DNA from: Desmonostoc muscorum LEGE 12446
GTDB taxonomy: Bacteria > Cyanobacteriota > Cyanobacteriia > Cyanobacteriales > Nostocaceae
Assembly (NCBI RefSeq): GCF_015207005.2
Contig: NZ_JADEXS020000001.1
Span: 7,339,001-7,403,000 of the forward strand
DNA: 64,000 nt
Direction of reading: 5' to 3'
The notes beneath the pieces were generated by a model that was not told the DNA's origin, searched no databases, and was given only the letters and a program-made list of their open reading frames with translations. The position numbers and the translations under genes were made by a program. Below, one piece after another: positions 27,292 through 36,721 of the stretch; position 1 is the first letter of the stretch, and each line of letters opens with the position of its first letter.

Positions 27292-28497
27292 ATGGCAGTA
27301 AATAAAGAAAGCCGATTATTCACAAAATCCGTTGTTCGATCGCGGATAATTTTAGCAGCTTCTCTCACCTTAGCGGCCGGATTAATCGCTTTATATAGTT
27401 TGGCATCGTTTTGGCCGAAAGCTAAAGTTGAGATATCACCAGCAACCCCGACAAAAACCACCCCGACAAAAGTTGCTGTCACAGCCTTAGGACGTTTGCA
27501 GCCAGATGGTGAAGTTACTTCTTTGAATGCTCCCAATGCTAATAATGGTGTGCGAGTCGAAAAACTGTTAATCAAAGAAGGAGATGCAGTTAAAGCTGGG
27601 CAATTACTAGCATATCTAGAAAATTATGGTCGGGCTAAAACAGCTTTGCAACAGGCTGTAGACCAACTGCAAGTTGCTAAAGCTAAATTAGCACAGGTGA
27701 AATCTGGGGCGAAAACCGGAGACATCGATGCTCAAAAAGCAGCGATCGCCAGTTTAGAGTCACAATATAAAGGGGACATTGCTACCCAAGAAGCGACAAT
27801 CGCCCGTGTCCAGGCTGAAGTAGACAATGCACAAGCCGAGAACAATCGCTATCAGCAATTATATAAACAAGGTGCGATCGCAGCTTCCGTAGCAGACAGC
27901 AAAGCTTTACAACTCAAAACCACACAACAGCAACTCGCAGAAGCCCAAGCCAGCAAACAACGCACTCAAGGCACATACCAAGAACAACTCAAGCAATCAC
28001 AAGCCCAACTCAAGAGTATTAGCGAAGTGCGTAGCGTAGATGTTCAAGTCGCACAAACTGAAGTCAACAGTGCAACAACTTCCGTTCAACAAGCAAAAGC
28101 AGACTTGGATTTAAGTTACATTAAATCTCCCATCAATGGCAAAATCTTGAAAATTCATGCCAAAACCGGAGAAGTAATTAGCACCAGCACAGGATTTGCT
28201 GAGATAGGTAAGACATCACAAATGTATGTGATTGCAGAGGTGTATCAAACCGACGTTCAAAAAGTGCGTATCGGACAAAAAGCCACCATCACCAGCACTG
28301 CATTTAATGGAACATTAAAGGGAACCGTCAAAGAAATTGGTTGGCAAGTTGACAAACAAAACATCTTCAGTCTTAACCCAGGTTCAGATACAGACCGCAG
28401 AATAGTTGAGGTGAAAATCTCCATCGATAACCCCGCAGATAGCGAACGGGTGGCGCGTTTAACCAACTTACAAGTAGATGTTGCCATTCAGATTTAG
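27292..28497 (+). CDS. hgdB: Membrane-fusion (HlyD-type) subunit HgdB of the glycolipid exporter
   Basis: The protein has 401 residues. One membrane anchor is at about 22-42, followed by a biotinyl-lipoyl half (VTALGRLQPDGEVTSLNAP), a long Gln/Ala-rich coiled coil (about 110-265), and the second lipoyl/beta-barrel part (DLSYIKSPINGKILKIHAKTGEVIS). It closely follows the DevB plan. The DevB-like protein of the Anabaena HgdBC transporter works with the TolC-like HgdD in depositing heterocyst glycolipids. It is the first gene of the forward run, followed by the permease gene after 264 bp of repeats. Confidence 0.85.
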   Translation: MAVNKESRLFTKSVVRSRIILAASLTLAAGLIALYSLASFWPKAKVEISPATPTKTTPTKVAVTALGRLQPDGEVTSLNAPNANNGVRVEKLLIKEGDAVKAGQLLAYLENYGRAKTALQQAVDQLQVAKAKLAQVKSGAKTGDIDAQKAAIASLESQYKGDIATQEATIARVQAEVDNAQAENNRYQQLYKQGAIAASVADSKALQLKTTQQQLAEAQASKQRTQGTYQEQLKQSQAQLKSISEVRSVDVQVAQTEVNSATTSVQQAKADLDLSYIKSPINGKILKIHAKTGEVISTSTGFAEIGKTSQMYVIAEVYQTDVQKVRIGQKATITSTAFNGTLKGTVKEIGWQVDKQNIFSLNPGSDTDRRIVEVKISIDNPADSERVARLTNLQVDVAIQI

Positions 28498-28761
28498 TCT
28501 GGGCATTAGTTATTAGTCATTTACAAATAACTAATGATCAAATTTTAGATTTTAAATTTTGGATTTTGGATTGAAGATTAAAAATCCAAAATTTAAAAAA
28601 GCTTTAGAGCAAAGGAATTCATACTCGCTCTACGAGAAGCAAGCTACGTGGAACAAATCTAAAATCTAAAATTGTTTATTCAGAGCAATGAACAGGGTAT
28701 GGGTCAATCTAAAATCTAAAATCCAAAATCTAAAATTTCTTGACAAATAACAAATAAATCC
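28498..28761. repeat. ATCTAAAAT/ATCCAAAAT repeats between hgdB and hgdC
   Basis: The gap is largely low-complexity A/T repeats in both orientations (about 28540-28600 and 28658-28740), able to pair with each other over the spacer. No coding frame is seen. It may have expanded after the operon formed. Confidence 0.6.
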
Positions 28762-29940
28762 ATGAATTTTAAAATTCCTTTAGCATGGCTACAGCTAGCC
28801 CAGCAAAAAGTTCGTTTAGTAATAGCTGTAGCCGGGATTGGTTTTATTGTGCTGTTGATGTTTGTGCAACTTGGTTTTCAAGATGCTCTTTATTCTAGTG
28901 CAACAGCAGTGCATCAAAATCTCAAGGGAGATTTATTTTTAGTTAGTTCGCAATATAAATCTTTGACCTCAAATCAAAGCTTTTCGCGGACTCGTTTGTA
29001 TCAAACTTTGGGGTTTAATGGCGTAGAGTCAGTTAGCCCCATGTATTTGCAATTTGCCAAACTAAAAAACCCGGCTACTGGTGAGAAATATTCCATATAT
29101 GTTATTGGTTTCGACCCAGGCAGACCCGTGATGAACATCGCAGAAATTGAGAACAACTTAGATAAACTCAAAATTCCCGATGTCATGCTTTTTGACAGAA
29201 GTTCTCGCACAGAATTTGGCCCGATAGCAGAACAATTTGATGCCGGAGATACAAGCCAGACAATTGAAATATTTCCCTATAATTCATTAATTGGCTATAA
29301 AGTCAGGATTGGTGGCTTATTCAGTTTAGGACCTTCCTTTGGGGTAGATGGCAACTTAGTTGTGAGTGACTCAACCTTCCTGAGGATAAATCCTAATACT
29401 CGTCCGGCAGATATGATAGATGTCGGTTTGATAACCCTCAAACCTGGTATTGATGCACAAACAGTGCTAAAAGATTTGCAGGCAAGTTTGCCAAATGATG
29501 TCCAGGTTTTTACACGCCAAGGCTTTATTGATTTTGAGAAGAAATATTGGTCTGTCAGAACGCCTATTGGTTTTATACTTAACCTGATGTTGACAATGGC
29601 TTCTGTTGTTGGTGTAGTAATTGTCTATCAAATCCTTTATAGCAATATTGCTACACAGTTCGTTGCTTATGCCACATTAAAAGCCATAGGATATGCCAAT
29701 AGATATCTGTTGAATGTGGTATTTCAACAAGCTTTAATTTTAGCGCTTTTAGGTTATATTCCAGGATTTATTACTTCCATATTGTTATACGATTTTGCAA
29801 TGGAAGCAACTAAATTGCCAATAGTTATGACCACTAACAATGCACTACTGGTCTTAACATCAACAGTTTTAATGTGTATAACTTCCGGAGGACTCGCCAT
29901 CAATAAACTCCGTTCCGCAGACCCAGGAGATATTTTCTAA
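28762..29940 (+). CDS. hgdC: DevC-like FtsX-family permease HgdC
   Basis: The protein has 392 residues. A membrane helix lies at about 18-38. A large periplasmic domain follows (NLKGDLFLVSSQYKSL and VYVIGFDP-like region to about residue 260). Three C-terminal helices complete an FtsX/MacB-type permease (about 270-292, 320-345, 360-380). Family members pair with a separate ABC ATPase such as DevA. No ATPase gene lies in this run, so the energy source must be encoded elsewhere. Together with HgdB it should move heterocyst glycolipids across the envelope. Confidence 0.82.
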   Translation: MNFKIPLAWLQLAQQKVRLVIAVAGIGFIVLLMFVQLGFQDALYSSATAVHQNLKGDLFLVSSQYKSLTSNQSFSRTRLYQTLGFNGVESVSPMYLQFAKLKNPATGEKYSIYVIGFDPGRPVMNIAEIENNLDKLKIPDVMLFDRSSRTEFGPIAEQFDAGDTSQTIEIFPYNSLIGYKVRIGGLFSLGPSFGVDGNLVVSDSTFLRINPNTRPADMIDVGLITLKPGIDAQTVLKDLQASLPNDVQVFTRQGFIDFEKKYWSVRTPIGFILNLMLTMASVVGVVIVYQILYSNIATQFVAYATLKAIGYANRYLLNVVFQQALILALLGYIPGFITSILLYDFAMEATKLPIVMTTNNALLVLTSTVLMCITSGGLAINKLRSADPGDIF

Positions 29941-30034
29941 ACAATTACTCCCTTCTTCTGGACGCCTGGGTGTGACATCAAACCAAAACTTGAATCCAAA
30001 ATCCAAAATCTAAAATTCGTATAACTTTTCCTCT

Positions 30035-31039
30035 ATGAACCTCCAAAACCAAACTCTCCTGATTACCGGAATTAATGAATTTGTCGGCTTGCGTGCAGCC
30101 GAATTAGCCATAGCCCAGGGAATGAAAGTCCGTGGATTACAAACTTCCACAGAACAGAATAAAAAAGCTCAAGATTTAGGTGTTGAAGTCATTACTGGTA
30201 CTATCACCGATCCCAATGTTGCCCAGAAAGCTTGTCAGGGAATAGACATCGTTTTCCATACAGAGCAAATTGCTCAAGAAGCTGGTTCAATTAACCATTT
30301 TCGTGATGTCAATGTTAGCGGTGCTGTTAACATCGCTAAAGCCGCTAAGCAAGCAGGCGTTAAAACTTTTGTGCATCTATCCAGTGTAATGGTCTATGGT
30401 TTCAACTATTCTGATGGTGTTACAGAAACCGGACTACTTTCTGGTGAAAATAATCCGTACTGCCAAACAAAAATAGAAGCAGAAGCAGCACTTTTAGAAT
30501 TAAATAATCCGCCAAATTTTGGTATTATTATCATTCGAGCCGGTGATATTTACGGACCTGGAAGTATTCCTTGGATAGTCAAACCAATTGTGATGATGCG
30601 CCAAAAATTATTCGCCTATGCCAACGATGGTAAAGGAGTAATCAATCATGTATATATAGACAACCTGATTGATGGCATCTTTCTAGCGATAGAAAAACAG
30701 ACTTACGGAGAAATATTTAATATCACCGACGGACAAGAAACTTCTTGGAAAGAGTACTTCATGCGTTTAGCAGCAATGGAAGGTTTACCAGCACCTCTTT
30801 CATTACCAAAAGATGAAATGAAATTGTTTCTCAAACTACGCGCTCAAGGACAAAAACTTTTTCGGAAAAAAGCCGATATTTTACCGGAATCTGTAGATTT
30901 TATGAGTCGTCCCTATGCGTGTTCCATTGCTAAAGCCCAAAACCTGTTAAATTATAAACCAACAATTGACCTAGAAGAAGGTATGCAGCGTACACATGAA
31001 TGGCTGCAAAAAACGGAGATTGAAAATTTGATTAAGTAG
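30035..31039 (+). CDS. hgdA: NAD-dependent epimerase/dehydratase HgdA
   Basis: The protein has 334 residues and an extended-SDR fold. Cofactor loop at residues 9-16 reads TGINEFVG (a variant of GxxGxxG). Ser lies in FVHLSSVMVYGF. The catalytic pair is in YCQTKIEAE. Substrate side: RAGDIYGPGSIPWI, INHVYIDNLIDGIFLAIE. In Anabaena PCC 7120 the putative epimerase gene next to hgdBC is needed for a normal glycolipid layer, and the gene order here agrees. The sugar or chain substrate is not clear from sequence. Confidence 0.8.
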   Translation: MNLQNQTLLITGINEFVGLRAAELAIAQGMKVRGLQTSTEQNKKAQDLGVEVITGTITDPNVAQKACQGIDIVFHTEQIAQEAGSINHFRDVNVSGAVNIAKAAKQAGVKTFVHLSSVMVYGFNYSDGVTETGLLSGENNPYCQTKIEAEAALLELNNPPNFGIIIIRAGDIYGPGSIPWIVKPIVMMRQKLFAYANDGKGVINHVYIDNLIDGIFLAIEKQTYGEIFNITDGQETSWKEYFMRLAAMEGLPAPLSLPKDEMKLFLKLRAQGQKLFRKKADILPESVDFMSRPYACSIAKAQNLLNYKPTIDLEEGMQRTHEWLQKTEIENLIK

Positions 31040-31371
<332 letters not shown>

Positions 31372-32373
31372 ATGAGTAGCAATCAGCCACGGTTGAGTGT
31401 TGGATTACCAGTTTACAATGGTGAAAAATTTCTTCAACAAGCCATAGATTCACTCTTGGCTCAAACTTTTGAAGATTTTGAACTAATTATTTCAGATAAT
31501 GCATCTACAGATAAAACTGAGGAAATTTGTAGAGCATACGCTAAGCAAGACCAACGTGTTCGTTACTACCGTAATGACCATAATATTGGTTGCGCTGGTA
31601 ACTTTAATCGTGTCTTGGAATTGTCTTCGGGTGAGTATTTTAAATGGGCAGCTTATGATGATCTACATGCTCCTGATTTTATCAGCAAATGCATTGAGGT
31701 ACTCGAACAAGACCCTACCATTATTTTGTGCCACACCCAGGTATATTTTATTGACGAACAAGGAAAGTTTCTCCAAAACTACGACATCAAACTCAAGACA
31801 GATTCTCTAAAACCACACGATCGCTTTCACGAATTACTGACTAAACATTTATGCTATCAATGTTATGGCGTAATTCGCGCTAGCGCTCTGAAAAAAATAC
31901 CACCTATGGGTGGTTACGGTAATGCAGATGGAATTTTATTGTCAAGGCTTGGTCTTCTGGGTAGATTTTATGAAATACCCGAATACTTGTTCTTTGCTAG
32001 AAGCCATCCGCAACAATCAATGAGTATGTTTTTTCCCAATTATTTGTTGTTGACAAACAACAATCAAGCATCCTCATTCAGTGTATTACCTGATTTTTAT
32101 GCCTATGCAGTGTGGTTTGATTCAGCAAATAAAGGGAAAATTTTATTCCCACATTGGAGAATATTATGGGAGTATTTCCTCTCCATATGGCGTAGTCCCT
32201 TGAGTTTGTATGAGCGGTTATCTTGTCATAGAAGTCTACAACAGAAGTTGAAAGGCACAGAATATCTGTTACTGAAAGATTTGCTAAAAGTTTTGCAAAT
32301 ACTTGCAATAGATTGGCAACGAGGATTACAGCAGAATTCAGGAGTCAGAATGGGCTACACCCCGCTGCGCTAA
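31372..32373 (+). CDS. Family 2 glycosyltransferase with a repeat-derived C-terminus
   Basis: About 333 residues from ATG 31372 (MSSNQPRLSVGLPVYNG); the frame could open earlier at a TTG. GT2 motifs: SVGLPVYNGEKFL, DFELIISDNASTDKT, and YFKWAAYDDLHAP with the metal-binding Asp residues. The last 15 codons (from 32326: LQQNSGVRMGYTPLR) and the stop codon are written by an inverted-repeat element, so the original C-terminus is lost or altered. It lies in the heterocyst glycolipid run and may add or modify the sugar head, but its exact acceptor is unknown. Confidence 0.78.
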   Translation: MSSNQPRLSVGLPVYNGEKFLQQAIDSLLAQTFEDFELIISDNASTDKTEEICRAYAKQDQRVRYYRNDHNIGCAGNFNRVLELSSGEYFKWAAYDDLHAPDFISKCIEVLEQDPTIILCHTQVYFIDEQGKFLQNYDIKLKTDSLKPHDRFHELLTKHLCYQCYGVIRASALKKIPPMGGYGNADGILLSRLGLLGRFYEIPEYLFFARSHPQQSMSMFFPNYLLLTNNNQASSFSVLPDFYAYAVWFDSANKGKILFPHWRILWEYFLSIWRSPLSLYERLSCHRSLQQKLKGTEYLLLKDLLKVLQILAIDWQRGLQQNSGVRMGYTPLR

Positions 32374-32454
32374 CAGAATTCAGAATTATAATAGGCTATG
32401 TGCCTAGTTTTGAAACTTAAATAGTGTAGTTCATGTACTTGAATTCTGCTGTAA
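32326..32454. repeat. 129-bp MITE with perfect 15-bp ends, copy 1
   Basis: Ends TTACAGCAGAATTCA and TGAATTCTGCTGTAA are exact inverted copies. The interior has a GAGTCAG heptamer, the TGGGCTACACCCCGCTGCGC repeat and ATAATAGGCT. The GT2 frame reads through the left half to TAA 32371-32373. Confidence 0.88.
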
Positions 32455-32646
32455 TTACAGAGCAGAAAATCAGACTTTGAATCAATATTTTGCAGTCAAG
32501 TCAAAAGTTAAAAATCAAACAATATAAGCAGAATAGTTAATAACTATTCTCCAAATTCAATAAATCTGTTTTGACTTGTAAATTTTGACTTTTGACTTCA
32601 TGCAATTTTGTTCAGTGTCCAAATTACCTATTTCTACTACAAAATT

Positions 32647-33114
32647 ATGCTGAAACTATCTCAATTATCTTACTTTTTGCTTGCTAGTTTACTAAGCATC
32701 AGCTTTGCCAAAACAGTGAATGCTGAGCCAGGAACAAAACTTAGTGTTGTAGTAAATGGAATTCGTCACCAAAAAGGCGAGATTTGCTTCCGAGTTTTTG
32801 GAGGTGAAAAAGGATTTCCCACGAGTAATACTAGTGAAGTTAAAAGTGGCTGCGCTAAGATTACAGGCACTTCTGTAACAAAAGAATTCTCTGGTTTAAA
32901 ACCAGGAACTTATGCTGTTGCTGTAGTTGACGATCAAAATGGCGATCGCAAACTCAACAAAGACTTTTTCGGTATTCCCACAGAAGGTTTTGGTATTTCT
33001 AAAAATCCAACTGTGTCCATACAAACAGGTACACCCAAGTTCCGTGATGCCAGTTTTGTGGTGAATAAAAATACCACAGTCAACATTATTATGAAATACT
33101 CGTTGGATTCATAA
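32647..33114 (+). CDS. Secreted DUF2141 protein
   Basis: The protein has 155 residues. ATG 32647 is chosen because it starts a clean signal peptide (MLKLSQLSYFLLASLLSIS, cut after VNA near residue 26). The mature part is a small beta-sandwich: LSVVVNGIRHQKGEICFRVF, then FSGLKPGTYAVAVVDDQNGD, GIPTEGFGISKNP, characteristic of DUF2141. The function of the family is not known. Its place between two glycosyltransferases of the heterocyst glycolipid run suggests a periplasmic role in assembly or deposition of the layer. Confidence 0.82.
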   Translation: MLKLSQLSYFLLASLLSISFAKTVNAEPGTKLSVVVNGIRHQKGEICFRVFGGEKGFPTSNTSEVKSGCAKITGTSVTKEFSGLKPGTYAVAVVDDQNGDRKLNKDFFGIPTEGFGISKNPTVSIQTGTPKFRDASFVVNKNTTVNIIMKYSLDS

Positions 33115-33230
33115 AAGGGACTGGGGACTGGGGACTAGGGACTGGGGAAGAATTTTCAAATACCAATCCCCAATCCCCAATACCCAATCCCCAATCCCCA
33201 TTCCCCTATTCTCCGGAGACTAAAAATTTA
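33115..33230. repeat. STRR GGGACTG / CCCCAAT heptamers in both orientations
   Basis: GGGGACT units at about 33119-33147 face CCAATCC/CCCAATA units at about 33165-33205, so the transcript can fold into a long hairpin just before the next gene. Confidence 0.65.
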
Positions 33231-34490
33231 ATGGAAGATTTGGCAATATTTCTGTCTAAGTCTTTGATGGGTTGGCTGGTTATTCAGGTGTGTTTAACGC
33301 TAATCTTTCTTTGGTATCTGCGCTCATCTCGAAAAAATTTATTACCAGATGAGCAGTTGCCTAAAACAGCTGTGATTCTTTGTCTGCGGGGAGCCGATCC
33401 GTTTTTGCCTAGTTGTTTGCGATCGCTCCTAAATCAGAACTATCCACAGTATGATTTAAAGTTAGTTATTGATAGTCAAGAAGATCCTGCTTGGAAAATT
33501 GCCAGCGAAACTATCACAGAGCAGGAAGCAACTAATGTTCAAATCAGTCCTTTGAGAATAGTACGCAATAATTGTAGTCTCAAATGCAGTTCTCTAGTGC
33601 AGGCTGTCCGTGAATTAGACGATTCCTATAAGGTAGTTGCTTTAGTAGATGCTGATACTATAGTTCATCGCAATTGGCTGCGAGAATTAGTCAGTCCTCT
33701 AGGTGATGCTAATGTCGGCGCAACAACTGGTAACCGTTGGTATATGCCAACCGGTAAGAATTGGGGATCTTTAGTGCGATACATAGGCAATGTATCCACA
33801 GTAGTCCAAATGTTTCTCTTCCAAATTCCTTGGGGCGGAACTTTGGCTATGAAAACAGAAGTGCTTCACAAAACTGAACTTTTAGATAAGTGGGCACAAG
33901 CTTTAAGCGAAGATTTCATGATTCACGATGTTCTTAAAATACATGGGTTACAGGTTAAGTTTGTACCTACTTTATTAACAGTTAATCGTGAAGAAATTGA
34001 TTTAGTAGGCTTACTAGACTCTCTCAAACGCTTGATACTTTGTTCTCGACTTTATCATCCACGTTGGTTGGCTATAGTTAGTGAAGCTGTTTCTAGCATT
34101 TTGTTTCCGACTACAGTCATTATGTTAGTTTTAGAGTCATTGTTAGAAGCAAAATGGGAAGCCGCATCTCTATTGTTTGGCTGCTATACCGTCTATGTTG
34201 TAGGATTACTTTTGCTGATGCTCGTTTTGGAGTTAGGTATACAGCAAGTAGTTCGCTCGAATGACCAGCCAATAGCCAAATTATCAGCTCCCACTATCAT
34301 TAAAATGTTGATTGGGATTCCGCTAACACAATGGGTTTATGGCTTAGCAATGCTATCATCTCTGTGGATTTCAACAGTCACCTGGCGCGGTGTCAGCTAT
34401 CGGGTTCGAGGGGCTTGGAATATCCGCCTAGTGGAATATCGCCCTTATCAATGGTTGGATCAACCTATTAATAGCAAGGTTTCTCTTTGA
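33231..34490 (+). CDS. Membrane-bound family 2 glycosyltransferase
   Basis: The protein has 419 residues. An N-terminal helix (about 12-30) anchors a GT2 domain: TAVILCLRGADPFLPSCL, VVALVDADTIVHRNWL (DAD metal site), PWGGTLAMK, and SEDFMIHDVLK (catalytic acidic pair). Several C-terminal helices follow (about 285-345 and 360-385). It resembles ceramide-glucosyltransferase-like enzymes that act on lipid acceptors in the membrane. Context suggests it glycosylates or extends a heterocyst lipid or an isomer. The acceptor is inferred. Confidence 0.78.
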   Translation: MEDLAIFLSKSLMGWLVIQVCLTLIFLWYLRSSRKNLLPDEQLPKTAVILCLRGADPFLPSCLRSLLNQNYPQYDLKLVIDSQEDPAWKIASETITEQEATNVQISPLRIVRNNCSLKCSSLVQAVRELDDSYKVVALVDADTIVHRNWLRELVSPLGDANVGATTGNRWYMPTGKNWGSLVRYIGNVSTVVQMFLFQIPWGGTLAMKTEVLHKTELLDKWAQALSEDFMIHDVLKIHGLQVKFVPTLLTVNREEIDLVGLLDSLKRLILCSRLYHPRWLAIVSEAVSSILFPTTVIMLVLESLLEAKWEAASLLFGCYTVYVVGLLLLMLVLELGIQQVVRSNDQPIAKLSAPTIIKMLIGIPLTQWVYGLAMLSSLWISTVTWRGVSYRVRGAWNIRLVEYRPYQWLDQPINSKVSL

Positions 34491-34493
34491 ACT

Positions 34494-34642
34494 GATTACT
34501 ATGGCAGAATTCAGGAGTCAGAATGGGCTACGCCCCGCTGCGCTAACAGGAGTCAGAATTCAGGAATCAGAATTATAATAGGCTCTCTGTGTAGCTATCA
34601 GACCTAGATACTGTACTTCACTTTCCTTAAAATCTGCTGTAA
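34494..34642. repeat. MITE of the TTACAGC family, copy 2 (degenerate left end)
   Basis: GGCAGAATTCAGGAGTCAGA at the left and TACTTCACTTTCCTTAAAAT followed by CTGCTGTAA at the right. It carries the TGGGCTACGCCCCGCTGCGC insert plus extra heptamers. Confidence 0.7.
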
Positions 34643-35036
34643 ATATCAACTAGGGCATGAAACTTATCAGACTAAACATTCCCTAGTAATGAATTTATAT
34701 TATCTTGTTTTTAGTAAACTATATTAACTACAACCTTTCTAGAAATACATTTTTTTGTATTAAAGCCAAGGTTGTAGAAAATATATTCAGGGGAATTTAG
34801 ACTGAGAATTTCGAGTGTATTTATAATTTCTGATAGAGGATCGTAAACATTTTTTCACAATCTAAAATTGAGATTGCTTGGAAAAGTGTAAATCCTAAAT
34901 CTAACTGGATTGCCGGGAATTGCTGAGCCAAATAATCAGGATGTTAATGGTAAGAATAAAGGCGTCATTTTCATGATTCAGGATTATTGATCAATGAGAC
35001 TTAGTAGAAATTAATATTTTTAAATATTAATTTTCG

Positions 35037-35360
35037 ATATAGCGATTCTCATTCAGATGCGGTACAAAATTATATGGCAAGGTGTAAGGGCACGGCAGTG
35101 CCCATTGGTGTCAACTTAAGCTCAAATGCTTGTCCCACAGACGTTTTACCCCCCTTAATCCCCCCTTATAAAGGGGGGAAAAAGAAATCCAGTTCCCTCC
35201 CCAATACATACGGGGAGGGTTAGGGTGGGGTGACGCGGTGAGTAATGCTAAGAGAGAGAACTGAATATCACGTCTTGACAAGGGTTTCGCGTTAAGTTGA
35301 CACGTATGGGCACTACCGTGCCCCTACGGGCGTACTTCACCAGACTGGGAAACGCTATAT
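35037..35360. repeat. 324-bp element with nested inverted ends
   Basis: Outer ends ATATAGCGATTCTCA and TGGGAAACGCTATAT are imperfect inverted copies. Inside them, 35084-35119 and 35292-35327 are 36-bp arms matching at 32 positions (GGGCACGG, AGTGCCCAT, GTGTCAACTTAA). The middle has the CCCCCCTTATAAAGGGGGG hairpin (about 35163-35181). A single arm recurs at 39768-39803. Confidence 0.82.
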
Positions 35361-35473
35361 AAAAGTCTTCTAGATTCTGAATTCTGAATTCTGAATTCTT
35401 ACCAGTCATGAAACATTGCTGCGTAAGTCCTAAATCCAAAACCAGCATTTTCGTGAAGTAATTCTTTTTTTAT

Positions 35474-36721
35474 ATGACTAAGCAAAAACTACGCATTGCC
35501 TTATTTACGGGATTGTATGCTCCTTTTTTAACTGGAGTTTCTGTAGCAGTACATCAACGAGTTCGTTGGTTGCTGGAACAGGGACATGAGGTTTTTTTGA
35601 TCCATCCACAAATTAGCGATCGCTACCCAAAAAATGTTGGCGATCGCCCCATGCCAGGATTAAATGAAATTCAATCCTTTCCTAACTTATCTACTTACGC
35701 ATTCCCCACAAAACCACTAATATTTTACAAATCTCTTCCCCAACCATTGCACTATCGCCATTGGAGTGATACCAAGCTGCTGGAGAAATTTAAACCCGAC
35801 ATTATAGTGGTTGAAGAAGCCGCACAAATGAGAGGTTTATACTCATTTTTCTTGCAAGGTTACGGCCGCGCTGTGGGCACGCAATACGCAAAACGAACAG
35901 GTACGCCAATAATATCGCTTTTCCACACTGATATTGTTGCCTACATCAAATATTACTTTGGAAATAAATTCTTCAGTTTTATTCGTCCAATCATTCCCAT
36001 TTTGGTCAAACAGTTTAGCAACTCTTATGACTTCAATTTCTTTTCTTCTCAAGAACAACTCAATAAATACAAAGACCTCAAATGCCAACGTGCTGAATAT
36101 CTCCCTTATCAAGGTATAGATTGCGAAAAATTTCACCCGCGAAATATTTCTTATGACCCGATTCCCAACGACCATCGACCAACTTTGCTGTTTGTTGGAC
36201 GCATCACCCCCGAAAAGAATGTCAACCAACTAATTGATATATTTCCACTCATTGCTGCCAAAATTCCCGATGTCCATCTGGTGATTGTTGGAAGTGGCCC
36301 CCAGGATAGAGAAATCCGTGAGCGTGCCCAAAAGTTTGCATCCGGTATTACCATCTGGGGTGAGTCCCACGGTACAGAACTTTTAGGTTGGTTTGCCAGA
36401 GCAGATGTTTTTGTTAACCCTTCTATCACTGAAAACTTCTGCACTACAAATAACGAAGCCCTAGCTTCTGGAACCCCTGTGATTGCCGTTATTGCACCAT
36501 CAACCTCAGAACAAGTATTTCCTGGTCGCAACGGCTTTCTTGCTCAACCCAACAACCCAACAGACTTTGCCCAAAAGGCGATCGCAATTCTAGAAAATCC
36601 CGAATTAAAGGCAGACATGACTACACAGGCTCGCCCCTCCATAATCGATTTCGATTGGTCGGCATGTATGGAAAAATTTGAAGACAAACTCTACCAAATT
36701 GTTAACGGTGCCAGGAAGTAG
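35474..36721 (+). CDS. hglT: GT4 glycosyltransferase, probable heterocyst glycolipid glucosyltransferase HglT
   Basis: The protein has 415 residues with a GT-B fold. N-terminal domain: RIALFTGLYAPFLTGVSVAV, then FHTDIVAYIKYYFG. C-terminal nucleotide-sugar domain: LFVGRITPEKNVNQLID, VHLVIVGSGPQDREI, and the EX7E-type NPSITENFCTTNNEALASG. In Anabaena PCC 7120 the glucosyltransferase HglT lies at the end of the hgdBCA-linked run. The same position here, with a GT4 fold, supports the name. It would transfer glucose to the long-chain alcohol on the cytosolic membrane face before HgdBC export. Confidence 0.7.
   Translation: MTKQKLRIALFTGLYAPFLTGVSVAVHQRVRWLLEQGHEVFLIHPQISDRYPKNVGDRPMPGLNEIQSFPNLSTYAFPTKPLIFYKSLPQPLHYRHWSDTKLLEKFKPDIIVVEEAAQMRGLYSFFLQGYGRAVGTQYAKRTGTPIISLFHTDIVAYIKYYFGNKFFSFIRPIIPILVKQFSNSYDFNFFSSQEQLNKYKDLKCQRAEYLPYQGIDCEKFHPRNISYDPIPNDHRPTLLFVGRITPEKNVNQLIDIFPLIAAKIPDVHLVIVGSGPQDREIRERAQKFASGITIWGESHGTELLGWFARADVFVNPSITENFCTTNNEALASGTPVIAVIAPSTSEQVFPGRNGFLAQPNNPTDFAQKAIAILENPELKADMTTQARPSIIDFDWSACMEKFEDKLYQIVNGARK

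Larger units (their letters stand above)
34491..35473. other. About 1-kb spacer rich in inverted-repeat elements
   Basis: Contains a degenerate copy of the TTACAGC MITE (about 34494-34642) and a larger inverted-repeat element (35037-35360). An A/T-rich unexplained stretch lies between them (34643-35036). GAATTCT heptamers (about 35375-35398) precede the next gene. No gene is recognised. Confidence 0.6.
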
